Origin: Desulfurococcaceae archaeon
GTDB taxonomy: Archaea > Thermoproteota > Thermoprotei_A > Sulfolobales > Desulfurococcaceae
DNA length: 64,000 bases
Assembly (NCBI GenBank): GCA_023269825.1
Contig: JAGDWI010000003.1
Location: forward strand, 62,001 to 126,000
Reading direction: 5' to 3'
Shown here: piece after piece, positions 1 to 8,050 of the stretch
Numbering within the stretch: position 1 is the first letter of the stretch
Layout of the letters: each line of letters starts with the position of its first letter
The notes under the pieces: generated by a model
What the model was told of the DNA's origin: nothing
Database searches by the model: none
What the model saw: only the letters and a program-made list of their open reading frames with translations
Made by a program: the position numbers and the translations under genes

Positions 1-2
1 TT

Positions 3-449
3 TTCCTAGAAGCATCCAAGAAAGTTCAAGGAAAAAAGGAGATTACGGTTAAAGACTTCGCGGATGTCCTAGAAGCAGGGTTAAAAGCAGTTAAAATGGT
101 TGGTGGAGGCACAGTCGTAGGAGACAAAACAATGGTTGATGTACTTGAACCCGTTGTAGCTAAAGCGAAAGAGATTATATCTAAGAGAGACAACGTTGAC
201 TTCATAGAACTATTAGAGGAAATAGTTCCATTCGCTAAGGAATGCGTTCTGAACACTATACCGCTTCAAGCTAGAAAAGGAAGAGCAAGCTACCTGGGTG
301 AACGAAGCAAAAACCACCAAGACCCTGGTGCAACATCAACGTATTTAATCATAAGAACATTCTACGATACTTTGAAGGGAACCACGGGCGTTAAGATAAG
401 CGAGTATGATCAGGCGACGGGGAAGCTGCTTAAAGAGGAGCCCCTGTAA
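3..449 (+). CDS. dhaL: Dihydroxyacetone kinase ADP/ATP-binding subunit DhaL (5' truncated by window edge)
   Basis: The reading frame is open from the first full codon at 3, so the gene begins upstream of the window. The visible 148 residues carry the DhaL hallmarks: GGTVVGDKTMVDVL near the start and GRASYLGERS followed by HQDPGATST near the C terminus, the nucleotide-binding loop region of this all-helical family. DhaL transfers phosphate to dihydroxyacetone bound on DhaK. In PTS-type systems its bound ADP is rephosphorylated by DhaM; in ATP-type enzymes ATP exchanges. dhaM follows about 100 bp downstream, which favours the PTS type. The identity is firm. The phosphate donor is inference from the neighbourhood. 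Confidence 0.93.
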   Translation, partial: FLEASKKVQGKKEITVKDFADVLEAGLKAVKMVGGGTVVGDKTMVDVLEPVVAKAKEIISKRDNVDFIELLEEIVPFAKECVLNTIPLQARKGRASYLGERSKNHQDPGATSTYLIIRTFYDTLKGTTGVKISEYDQATGKLLKEEPL

Positions 450-552
450 ACTCGGTCTTCGAGTATTTTTATGACCCCGTGATCACCAGGTATTTTTATA
501 TTTTTATAATCTTCACGTATTTCACTTTAATAGGTAAACATGGTGCAGCATC

Positions 553-945
553 GTGGTCGGAATAGTGGTGGTTTCCCACAGTAAGAAAGTGAGTGAAGGA
601 GTTAGAGATATCATTGAAGGCATGGTGGGATCAGGTAAAGTGAAAATAGAGTGCGTAGGAGGCGAATCAACTCTTGGAGTCAGCGCACAGGAAGTTGCTG
701 AAGCAATCATGAAAGTCTACGATGAGGAAGGAGTAATAGTGTTCGTGGATTTCGGTAGCAGTATAACAGGGAGCAAAGCTGCTCTAGAGATTTTACCTGA
801 GAACATGAAGCAAAAAGTACATATAACCAATGCTCCTCTCGTAGAAGGCGCCTTCGTAGCAGCAGTTGAAGCTAGTTTAGGTAAAAGTTTAGAGGAAGTA
901 ATTAAATCAGTGAAAGACGCATTAAGCATTAAGAGAATATTGTGA
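553..945 (+). CDS. dhaM: PTS-dependent dihydroxyacetone kinase phosphotransferase subunit DhaM (EIIA-Man-like)
   Basis: 130 residues, the size of a single EIIA domain without the HPr and EI extensions of E. coli DhaM. The N terminus GIVVVSHSKKVSEGV places the expected phospho-accepting histidine at residue 9, and VFVDFGSSITGSKAALEIL is typical of the family. It should accept phosphate from HPr and pass it to ADP held on DhaL. The GTG start at 553 has GGTGC upstream; an ATG at 540 is out of frame. It lies downstream of dhaL on the same strand, with dhaK convergent just beyond. The separate HPr-like gene at 2247 is a plausible donor. Confidence 0.9.
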   Translation: MVGIVVVSHSKKVSEGVRDIIEGMVGSGKVKIECVGGESTLGVSAQEVAEAIMKVYDEEGVIVFVDFGSSITGSKAALEILPENMKQKVHITNAPLVEGAFVAAVEASLGKSLEEVIKSVKDALSIKRIL

Positions 946-981
946 AAAAAGTGAAAATAAATTACTAAGGCGAAAATTCTC

Positions 982-2001
982 TTAGTTGATCACGGTTAGA
1001 GGCGGTATTCTTATAGCTGGCGTGATGGCGGGTGCTGCAAGTAGTCTCTTTAACTCCTCGTCAACGCGGAGTAACGCTATTCTACCACCCTGCATTTCAA
1101 GAGATGTCATGAATTCACCAATCCAGCTCGCAAATACCTTTAATCCAAGTGATTCAACGTACTGCCTTGCATCTCTGTAGAATAAAAACTTCTCCATGTA
1201 TGGTGTTCCACCAGTACCCTGTGCAACTAATACTACTTCGTCGCCTTTCTGGAGCTTTAAGTCTTCAACTATTTTATCAACCATTAACTTAACTAGTTCC
1301 TTAGATGGCATGTACTTCATTCTCTTAACGCCTGCTTCACCATGTATCCCAATACCGAACTCTATTTCATCCGGACCCAGCTCGAATGTTGGTTTACCAG
1401 CTGCTGGGACAGTGCACGGTGTTAATGCAACACCTATGTCTCTACCATTATCAATTACTTTCTGAGCAACTCTCTTAACTTCCTCGAGTGGCCATCCCTC
1501 TTCAGCAGCTGCTCCAGCTATTTTGTGAACTAGCACAGTTATAGTTGTTCCTCTCCTACGCTCTTTCTCTGGAATAGATACATCGTCGTTTACGATCACG
1601 TAATCCGTTTTAATTCCCTCAGCTGCAGCTAACTCAGCTGCGGTCTTAAAGTTCATTACGTCGCCTGCATAATTCTTAATTATAACAAGTACTCCCGCGT
1701 CTGTTGCAATCTCCTTGATAGCGGCTTGTATTTGGGGTACTGTGGGAGAAGTGAAAGTGAAGCCAGCGCATGCACCATCCAGCATACCGTATCCAACATA
1801 ACCCGCGTGTGCAGGCTCGTGGCCGCTTCCTCCACCCGATACTAGTGCTACTTTATACGAGGGTTTCTTATATCTCCTGTAAATATTGTTCCAGACGGGG
1901 TCTAGTCTCACGAGGTCTGGAACAGCTAGCGCTAATCCTTCCAGCATTTCTCTAACTTCTTCTCCTGGAACATTTATTAGTTTCTTCAAGACATAACTCA
2001 C
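982..2001 (-). CDS. dhaK: Dihydroxyacetone kinase substrate-binding subunit DhaK
   Basis: 339 residues, full DhaK length. GGGSGHEP (about 56-63) is the conserved substrate-site loop. YAGD (Asp114) matches the catalytic aspartate. GIGIHGEAG places the histidine that binds dihydroxyacetone covalently at residue 220. It acts with DhaL to make dihydroxyacetone phosphate, feeding triose-phosphate metabolism. Unusually, it is on the opposite strand and converges on dhaL-dhaM rather than heading a KLM operon, so it must have its own promoter; a TATA-like box sits 30-39 nt upstream of the start. Confidence 0.95.
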   Translation of the reverse strand: MSYVLKKLINVPGEEVREMLEGLALAVPDLVRLDPVWNNIYRRYKKPSYKVALVSGGGSGHEPAHAGYVGYGMLDGACAGFTFTSPTVPQIQAAIKEIATDAGVLVIIKNYAGDVMNFKTAAELAAAEGIKTDYVIVNDDVSIPEKERRRGTTITVLVHKIAGAAAEEGWPLEEVKRVAQKVIDNGRDIGVALTPCTVPAAGKPTFELGPDEIEFGIGIHGEAGVKRMKYMPSKELVKLMVDKIVEDLKLQKGDEVVLVAQGTGGTPYMEKFLFYRDARQYVESLGLKVFASWIGEFMTSLEMQGGRIALLRVDEELKRLLAAPAITPAIRIPPLTVIN

Positions 2002-2030
2002 CCTTACAAATATTTAGGATACTAACAAAG

Positions 2031-2040
2031 CATATAAATT
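2031..2040 (-). promoter_or_regulatory. TATA-like box for dhaK
   Basis: On the minus strand the segment reads aatttatatg, 30-39 nt upstream of the dhaK ATG. Its position and composition fit an archaeal TATA element with a very short leader. The 245-bp divergent gap between dhaK and the HPr gene also holds two copies of cctgagt (about 2043 and 2093) of unknown meaning. Confidence 0.4.
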
Positions 2041-2246
2041 TTCCTGAGTCTAAGTAACCATTAGTTATACATAGAACTAGGTATTTAAAACGTGCCTGAG
2101 TAAACACTAACTCTTTGCAATCAATATTCACTTAATCAGCGTGAGTTGAACCACGTATTAAAAGCTTAAAAACACAGAGTAAAACATATAGTTATAAGCA
2201 ATCAATAAACTATGGATTCCCCTAAACCGGATTAACGGTGTTTTAA

Positions 2247-2519
2247 TTGAAAACCGCTGAAGTAAAACTATTAAATAAATCGGGTTTACATGCGAGACCA
2301 GCAGTTAAATTCGTTCAACTAGCATCAAAATTTAAATCAACCATAGAAGTATGTAAGAAGGATAAATGCGTTAATGCTAAGAATATCCTGCAAATACTCT
2401 CCCTCGGCATAGACTTCGGGGACATAATAATGCTTAAAATAAATGGAGACGATGAGGAATCAGCCTACAACGAGATCTTAAATCTCCTGTTGAAAGTTTT
2501 ACCCGAGGAGGATCGATAA
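2247..2519 (+). CDS. HPr-like phosphocarrier protein
   Basis: 90 residues with the HPr signature KSGLHARPAVKFVQLA: His15 is the expected phosphorylation site and Arg17 the conserved neighbour. The second conserved block, NAKNILQILSLGI, has Asn at position 46 where firmicute HPr has regulatory Ser46, so HPr-kinase control is not expected. The TTG start at 2247 follows a GGTG core. No EI gene is in view. By family knowledge the protein relays phosphate from PEP/EI; near dhaM it may serve dihydroxyacetone phosphorylation. Function in this cell is inferred. Confidence 0.88.
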   Translation: MKTAEVKLLNKSGLHARPAVKFVQLASKFKSTIEVCKKDKCVNAKNILQILSLGIDFGDIIMLKINGDDEESAYNEILNLLLKVLPEEDR

Positions 2520-2601
2520 TTTACTTCACCCGCTCTTCAACTACCTTCCTTAGGAAAAAATACTTCTCACTTAAGCATGGATTCAAACATTATTCAATAA
2601 T

Positions 2602-2871
2602 TCAACATTGCTTCTTAATCATGGAATAAGCTTTCTTAACGATCTCAATTAAATATCCCTCCTCCCCAGGAACCCCCATGCCGACTAGGAATCCATCTAC
2701 GTAGAGCTCGGGGTCTTCGCTTAAACCATCAATGACCTCTATTTCTACTTCTTCACCTACTTCTTTCTCCAAAATATCTTTGACTTCAAGTAACCAGGTG
2801 TGAACTGTTAATCTCCAATAATTATTCCTACCTTTCACCGTGATCTTCACTGATGCCACCTCGGTAATCAT
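2602..2871 (-). CDS. Conserved small protein of unknown function
   Basis: 89 residues with an alternating beta-alpha look: KITVKG strand, a helix about 25-40, strand EVEIEVIDG, then DPELYVDGFLVGMGVPGEEGYLIEIVKKAY. The arrangement vaguely recalls a small thioredoxin-like or ferredoxin-like fold, but there is no CXXC and the only cysteine is the last residue. A GTG at 2850, preceded by GAGGTG, could be the true start and would give about 82 residues. It is flanked by the HPr gene and a dehydrogenase-like gene but is not obviously co-transcribed with either. I do not recognise the family. Confidence 0.6.
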   Translation of the reverse strand: MITEVASVKITVKGRNNYWRLTVHTWLLEVKDILEKEVGEEVEIEVIDGLSEDPELYVDGFLVGMGVPGEEGYLIEIVKKAYSMIKKQC

Positions 2872-2981
2872 GCTGTTTCCGAGAAGCTCTCTTTAAATCG
2901 ATGAATATATTGCTTTTAAACTATGGATACGGGAGGTAATCAAGTTTAATTTTTGACCTAGGATTCAGTTCAATTGGTGAG

Positions 2982-4085
2982 ATGTATTTGGCCTCAATTC
3001 TCCTAGTTGGATTAGGGAGGGTTGGATATAGAACCTTCAGGTATCTACGCGAGCTTTTGCCTCAATCGAATTTTATCGTGGTAGATGCTGATAAAAGAAA
3101 ACTCGAATCTTTGAAACACCTCGAGGGAACAGAGTCATACGTATATGAACCTGGATTACTGAGTAGGTTAAGCGAGAAAGCCGATGTAGTTGTTACAGCT
3201 TTGCCTTCAACTACCGCGTTTAGATCAATACTTGAACTCGTAGGTCACTGCGTAAGCATCGTGGATGTATCATTCTTCCGGGAGGACCCATATGTTTTAG
3301 ATAAGATCCTCAAAGATTGCAGAAACACATTGATCATAGATGCGGGTTTCGCCCCAGGATACAGTAACATCGTTGCTAGCTACGCTTACCACATGTATGG
3401 GTTAACCGATGAGTTAGAAATAGCTGTTGGTGGAATACCAGAATCCCCTATCCCCCCAATAGGTTATGCTGTGACCTGGAATCCAAGGGATTTACTCGAA
3501 GAGTACATTAGACCAGCAAGATACATTGAAAACTACGAGGTCAAAGTAGCTAGGCCCATAGATTCCGTGAAAACACTGGAGATAAGTGAGTTGGGGTTGT
3601 TTGAAGGATTCATTAGCGATGGACTTAGAACAATGCTTAGAAATATTAAAGCTAGAAACATGCGTGAACTCACTATAAGGTGGCCTGGTCACATGAATGC
3701 AATTAAATTACTTTACGAACTAGGTTTCCTAGATGATAGCGAGGTAGAAGTGAACGAGGTTAAAGTGAAACCAATAGATTTCACGGCTAGAATTCTCGAG
3801 GAAAAACTCTCAGTGAAAACAAGTGATATCGCGGTACTACAGGTAACAGCTACTGATAAAACTTCAGGCACATACAGAGAGATAGCGTATCTAAAGGGAA
3901 CCCCAGAGAACCCAGCTACACCAGTATTTACTGCACTCATACACGCGTATACAACTAAGATCCTATTGGAGAAAAAAGTAAAACACGGAGTAATTGCACC
4001 CGAGGAACTCTACGAGTTCAAAGAAGAATATGAAGAATACTTGAGAAAACACGGAGTAAAAATAAGAAGAGAACTAAGAGCATAA
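2982..4085 (+). CDS. Saccharopine dehydrogenase-like oxidoreductase
   Basis: 367 residues. An N-terminal Rossmann domain begins with ILLVGLGRVG (GxGxxG, residues 10-15) and an acidic strand end IVVDADK, typical of NAD(P) binding. The middle contains AGFAPGYSNIVASYAYH and GGIPESPIPPIGYAVTW, segments found in saccharopine dehydrogenase and carboxynorspermidine-synthase relatives. The substrate cannot be read from sequence; in archaea these paralogues serve lysine or polyamine-related pathways or are uncharacterised. The ATG at 2982 follows GGTGAG. It converges on glmS, whose stop is 4 bp away. Confidence 0.8.
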   Translation: MYLASILLVGLGRVGYRTFRYLRELLPQSNFIVVDADKRKLESLKHLEGTESYVYEPGLLSRLSEKADVVVTALPSTTAFRSILELVGHCVSIVDVSFFREDPYVLDKILKDCRNTLIIDAGFAPGYSNIVASYAYHMYGLTDELEIAVGGIPESPIPPIGYAVTWNPRDLLEEYIRPARYIENYEVKVARPIDSVKTLEISELGLFEGFISDGLRTMLRNIKARNMRELTIRWPGHMNAIKLLYELGFLDDSEVEVNEVKVKPIDFTARILEEKLSVKTSDIAVLQVTATDKTSGTYREIAYLKGTPENPATPVFTALIHAYTTKILLEKKVKHGVIAPEELYEFKEEYEEYLRKHGVKIRRELRA

Positions 4086-4089
4086 ACAA

Positions 4090-5928
4090 CTACTCAACTG
4101 TAACCGTTTTAGCTAAATTCCTCGGTTTATCCGGGTCGTAACCTCTTCTAACCGCTAAGTAGTAAGCCAGTAACTGGAGTGGCGGAGTATGTGTTAACGG
4201 GGTTGAAACCCAGTGAACAGCAGGGACCTCTAGTGCAATATCCACCGCGTCCTTTAAGTTAGAGTTCTTGTATAGGATACCAATAGTGAGTGCTCCACGT
4301 GCTTTCATCTCCTCTACGTTACCGAGGATCTTCCGTTCAATGGAGTCATCGTGGGGCACCACGAATACCACGGGAAACCCATCCTCAACTAATGCTATGG
4401 GACCATGCTTCGACTCTCCCGCGGGATAAGCCTCGGCGTGAACATACGCTATTTCCTTTATTTTAAGAGCTCCTTCACGAGCAACCGGTAATCCTACTCC
4501 TCGACTAAGATAATACATGCTTTTAACTTGCAGTAGTTTCTCGGATAAATCGTTGATCATTTTATTTAATTCTCTCAGTGTCGAGTCAACTAATGAACTA
4601 GCTTTCTCTAAAGTAGAAGTGATCTCACGGTGTTCCCTGTGATCAATTGAGCCGGATGCGAGAGCTAGATCGCATGCAAGCCAAGACAATACTAGTGATT
4701 GAGCCAGAAAAGTCTTAGTTGCAGCGACACCTATCTCTGGTCCTGCACGAGTATAAATTGTTACATTGCTTTCTCTGGGTATAGCTGAGTCTACGACGTT
4801 TGAAACAGATAACACTTTAACTCTCTTCTTCTTGAATGCTCTAACCGCTTTAAGGACATCTATTGTTTCACCACTCTGACTTACCGCTACTAATACGTCT
4901 CCCTCCCTAGCTGTGTTCTCGTATAACTCATACTCGCTCGCGATAAATGGTATAACGCTTCTGCCAGTTAACTTCATGACCACGTAGGCGAAGTGCTCGG
5001 AGGCATGATAACTTGTACCAGCAGCTGTTACGAACACTTTACCGGCTTCGAGAAGAATTTTAACTGCTTCTCTCAATGAAGTATCGCTTCGTAAACCACT
5101 CAGAGTCTGAGATAATGCACGAGGTTGCTCGAATATCTCCTTCAACATGAAGTGTTCATATCCCTCGCGAGAAGCATCTTCCACACTCCACTCTATTAAT
5201 CTAACGTAGTCTTCTGGTTTCACCTCTACTTCATTCAGTGAGTCCTCTATGTAAACCTCGCTTGGAGTTATGTACCCAATCCAGTAGTCTCTTAAAACTA
5301 TGATTCTTCTAGTGTAATCCAGTAGAGCGGGAATATCGCTTGCGAGAACATTATACCCATTGCCTAACCCCACTATTAGTGGACTATCCTTCTTAGCGAA
5401 GTAGATCTTATTCTGCTCCATGGGTGTAATCATCAGGATCGCGAATGCGCCATGAAGCAATTTAACTGCTCTTCTAAACGCACCATAGACGTCCCCGATC
5501 TCATCGTAGAATTCTTCGACTAGGTGAACAAACACCTCGGTATCAGTCTCGGATTTAAATACGTGGCCTTTACGTTCAAGCTTCCTCTTCAACTCATAGT
5601 AGTTTTCAATTATTCCATTGTGAACAACCGCGAACAAGTTTTTACAATCAGTGTGAGGATGAGCATTAACATCGGTTGGTGGACCATGAGTAGCCCACCT
5701 AGTGTGACCAATACCCGTTACCCCGAGGAGCCTCGTGAAACCATATTTCTCCTCCAGCTCCCTTAATTTACCTTTTCCTTTAACTATTAGCAGTGCGCCA
5801 TGATCTATGACAGCTAAGCCCGCTGAGTCATACCCACGGTACTCTAATCTGAGAAGGCTCTTGTATATTGCTTCCCCCATCCTCATACGGTTTCTGTCAC
5901 TTAGGCATATACCAATGATTCCGCACAA
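4090..5928 (-). CDS. glmS: Glutamine--fructose-6-phosphate aminotransferase (isomerizing)
   Basis: 612 residues, full length. It begins MCGIIGICL, leaving Cys2 as the N-terminal nucleophile of the glutaminase domain; GIGHTRWATHG and HNGIIENY belong to the same domain. Two SIS domains follow (TAAGTSYHASEHFAY with SQSGETIDVL, then SRGVGLPVAREGALKIKEI and GESKHGPIALVE). The C terminus PRNLAKTVTVE is the usual conserved tail. It makes glucosamine-6-phosphate from fructose-6-phosphate and glutamine, the entry to UDP-N-acetylhexosamines for glycoprotein or S-layer glycans. Confidence 0.97.
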   Translation of the reverse strand: MCGIIGICLSDRNRMRMGEAIYKSLLRLEYRGYDSAGLAVIDHGALLIVKGKGKLRELEEKYGFTRLLGVTGIGHTRWATHGPPTDVNAHPHTDCKNLFAVVHNGIIENYYELKRKLERKGHVFKSETDTEVFVHLVEEFYDEIGDVYGAFRRAVKLLHGAFAILMITPMEQNKIYFAKKDSPLIVGLGNGYNVLASDIPALLDYTRRIIVLRDYWIGYITPSEVYIEDSLNEVEVKPEDYVRLIEWSVEDASREGYEHFMLKEIFEQPRALSQTLSGLRSDTSLREAVKILLEAGKVFVTAAGTSYHASEHFAYVVMKLTGRSVIPFIASEYELYENTAREGDVLVAVSQSGETIDVLKAVRAFKKKRVKVLSVSNVVDSAIPRESNVTIYTRAGPEIGVAATKTFLAQSLVLSWLACDLALASGSIDHREHREITSTLEKASSLVDSTLRELNKMINDLSEKLLQVKSMYYLSRGVGLPVAREGALKIKEIAYVHAEAYPAGESKHGPIALVEDGFPVVFVVPHDDSIERKILGNVEEMKARGALTIGILYKNSNLKDAVDIALEVPAVHWVSTPLTHTPPLQLLAYYLAVRRGYDPDKPRNLAKTVTVE

Positions 5929-5995
5929 TTAACTGCACCAATAGTAAAACCTTGGTAGTAATTAATGCTTACTCAGAAAATTAAATGATGGGAAA

Positions 5996-6005
5996 CTTAT
6001 AAATA
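5996..6005 (+). promoter_or_regulatory. TATA-like box for the UMP kinase gene
   Basis: The segment cttataaata lies 54-63 nt ahead of the ATG at 6059 in the divergent gap between glmS and pyrH. It would give a transcript start near 6030 and a leader of about 30 nt containing the GGTG ribosome-binding core at 6048-6051. Confidence 0.45.
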
Positions 6006-6058
6006 CGAGCAATTATAAGTCTATTCAACGTAGAAACATTGTCTAACGGTGTTACTTC

Positions 6059-6742
6059 ATGTATAATAATGCGGACACTATTGCTCTAAAGATAACTGGG
6101 AAAGCTTTTGAGGACTCCTCTCTATTGAAGAAGTATGTTAATGTACTAGAGGAGCTCCTAGTTAAACACAAAGTAGTAGCAGTAACTGGAGGAGGGAATA
6201 GTGCACGTAAATACATTGAGCTAGCACAGAGTATAGGAATAGAATCAAACTACTGGCTTGACTTGGTGGGAATATGGGTTTCCAGAATCAATGGGTTACT
6301 GTTGATTTCGGCTTTAAGCAACTACGCTTACCCTTTTACACCATTAACAATCGAAGAAGCTTTAACCGCGTTGAAGAGTTGTAGGCTCATAGTAATGGGT
6401 GGATTAATGCCGGGGCAGTCAACTGCCTCTGTGTTGTTACAAGTAGCAGAAGCGCTTGGATCTAGAAAAGTATACTATTATTCAGCAATAGGTAGAGTAT
6501 ATGATAAAGACCCAACAAAACACGCTGATGCAAAACCATTAAACATCGTGACCGCTAGCGAGCTGAAATCCCTACTTGAACAAAGGACTCTCCCAGGTGA
6601 GTATGCGTTAATAGATGTAAAGGCGCTCAATATCGCGATCAGAAGCAATATAGAAATACAGGTATTAAACTATAAGGAACCAGTACAAATATTCAGAGCA
6701 ATGGAGGGAGAAAACCCTGGTACAATTATTATTCCAAAGTAG
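6059..6742 (+). CDS. pyrH: UMP kinase (archaeal PyrH type)
   Basis: 227 residues, matching archaeal UMP kinases of the amino-acid-kinase fold. ALKITGKAF opens the phosphate-binding strand, VAVTGGGNSARKYIELA is the glycine-rich nucleotide loop, and GGLMPGQSTASVLLQVAEAL plus KVYYYSAIGRVYDKDPTKHADAKPL are family blocks; the D-K-D-P segment contacts ATP. It converts UMP to UDP in pyrimidine synthesis, upstream of CTP synthase (pyrG lies at 55 kb). The gene stands alone, divergent from glmS. Confidence 0.93.
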   Translation: MYNNADTIALKITGKAFEDSSLLKKYVNVLEELLVKHKVVAVTGGGNSARKYIELAQSIGIESNYWLDLVGIWVSRINGLLLISALSNYAYPFTPLTIEEALTALKSCRLIVMGGLMPGQSTASVLLQVAEALGSRKVYYYSAIGRVYDKDPTKHADAKPLNIVTASELKSLLEQRTLPGEYALIDVKALNIAIRSNIEIQVLNYKEPVQIFRAMEGENPGTIIIPK

Positions 6743-6758
6743 AAGAGCACGATGCACT

Positions 6759-7478
6759 CTACTGAGTAATTCTTACTCTTCTCTCAACTCTTCGAGCCCA
6801 GTACAGTAGTACTTTTACCTCATATACTGATGGAAGAGACTTGTAAACCAAGCGTCTAAGTACTATATTGCATCTTCTCACTTTATCCTCGGAGGGTACT
6901 ACTAAGGACGTAACATCCTTCAGTACTCTAAGAACTTTCTCAACATCTTCTCGACTTGCCCGAGGAGGTATGTTAGGGGTCTTTAACCCCATTCTCCTCC
7001 ATATTTCCCACAGGAAGATTGCAACTGCTTGACTTATATTTAAAACAGGGTAATCAGGGTTAGCCGGTATGGTTACTAAGAAATCAGCTTTTAGTAACTC
7101 CTCTCTCGTTAACCCAGTGCTTTCTCTACCGAAGATCAAAGCTATTTTCCCTGCTTTAAACGCTAATTGCTCAACGAAGTCCGTTATGGAGATAGCCTGT
7201 CTAATTACATCTCCACTTGAAAAACCAATAGCACTAGTTGCCGCAGATACATCAACACCTTCAAGCGCTTTCTCCAAGTTATCGACTATTACAGCGTTAG
7301 ATAGTAGTTCTCGTCCTCTAGCAGAATACCTCAGAGCCTCGTCTAAGCTCGCAACGGGGTTTACTAAATAGAGTTCTTTGACACCGAAGTTTACGCAGGT
7401 TCTAGCTATGACTCCAAGATTTACTGCACCCTCCACGCCTACAAGTACTACTCTCACATCTACCAAGATCGAACACAC
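6759..7478 (-). CDS. SPOUT-class RNA methyltransferase, TrmJ-like
   Basis: 239 residues. The N-terminal SpoU/TrmH domain shows VVLVGVEGAVNLGVIARTC, then GKIALIFGRESTGLTREEL and PVLNISQAVAIFLWEI, the knot-forming SAM-binding motifs. This class 2'-O-methylates tRNA; TrmJ acts at position 32, but the exact target cannot be read. The C-terminal 70 residues are basic and helical. The start at 7478 overlaps the upstream methyltransferase by 19 nt; a GTG at 7457 just past that gene's stop would give VRVVLVG and is equally plausible. Last gene of the minus-strand translation cluster. Confidence 0.85.
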   Translation of the reverse strand: MCSILVDVRVVLVGVEGAVNLGVIARTCVNFGVKELYLVNPVASLDEALRYSARGRELLSNAVIVDNLEKALEGVDVSAATSAIGFSSGDVIRQAISITDFVEQLAFKAGKIALIFGRESTGLTREELLKADFLVTIPANPDYPVLNISQAVAIFLWEIWRRMGLKTPNIPPRASREDVEKVLRVLKDVTSLVVPSEDKVRRCNIVLRRLVYKSLPSVYEVKVLLYWARRVERRVRITQ

Positions 7479-8050
7479 TCAGCTACGTATATTGTTTCAA
7501 AAAAGAAATGTTTACTCTTAACAATATTAATTTTAAAACCAGATTTCTCGAGGTAATTTACCACGATATCCGGTTTAGATAGCGAAGAGTAAACCAAGTA
7601 CAGTAATCCATTTCTCTTCAATGAAATCTTAGCGTAATCTATGAAATACAGTATTGTCTCGTAACCCTCTAATCCCCCCTCAGTTGCCGTATCAATTCTC
7701 ACTGGATCATGCGCTGGTAAATAAGGAGGATTAGCGAAAACTGTTTCAAAACATTCACCTCTAACACAAACTCCATCGGATTGCACTATGATGCCCTGGT
7801 AAGTGATATCGTTGAGCTGAGTGTTTAAACTAGTGGATTTCACTGCATCTTCATCAATGTCAACAAATACCACTCTATCACAAAAACCGTTCAGTAGAGC
7901 GTAAAGCCCTATTATCCCTGAACCAGAGCCTAAATCGAGACATATATTTCCACTTGGTTTCCTCTCACTTAGTAAACTGACTAGAAGCCATGAGTCCTCG
8001 CCGGGTCTGTATACTTCTCCGATGTATTTCAACAGAGGGTACTTAGACAC
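7460..8050 (-). CDS. HemK/Mtq2-like SAM-dependent methyltransferase
   Basis: 196 residues. CLDLGSGSGIIGLYAL is SAM motif I, and FANPPYLPAHD supplies the NPPY motif of N5-glutamine and N6-adenine methyltransferases. The N terminus YIGEVYRPGEDSWLL matches archaeal and eukaryal Mtq2-type enzymes that methylate the GGQ glutamine of release factor aRF1. That substrate is inferred from the family. Its start overlaps the ksgA stop by 1 nt, consistent with translational coupling in the operon. Confidence 0.85.
   Translation of the reverse strand: MSKYPLLKYIGEVYRPGEDSWLLVSLLSERKPSGNICLDLGSGSGIIGLYALLNGFCDRVVFVDIDEDAVKSTSLNTQLNDITYQGIIVQSDGVCVRGECFETVFANPPYLPAHDPVRIDTATEGGLEGYETILYFIDYAKISLKRNGLLYLVYSSLSKPDIVVNYLEKSGFKINIVKSKHFFFETIYVAECVRSW

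Noticed and set aside
2040-2100. Two copies of cctgagt in the dhaK-HPr gap as an operator
   Set aside because: Seven-base repeats in a 245-bp A/T-rich gap can occur by chance and are not palindromic.
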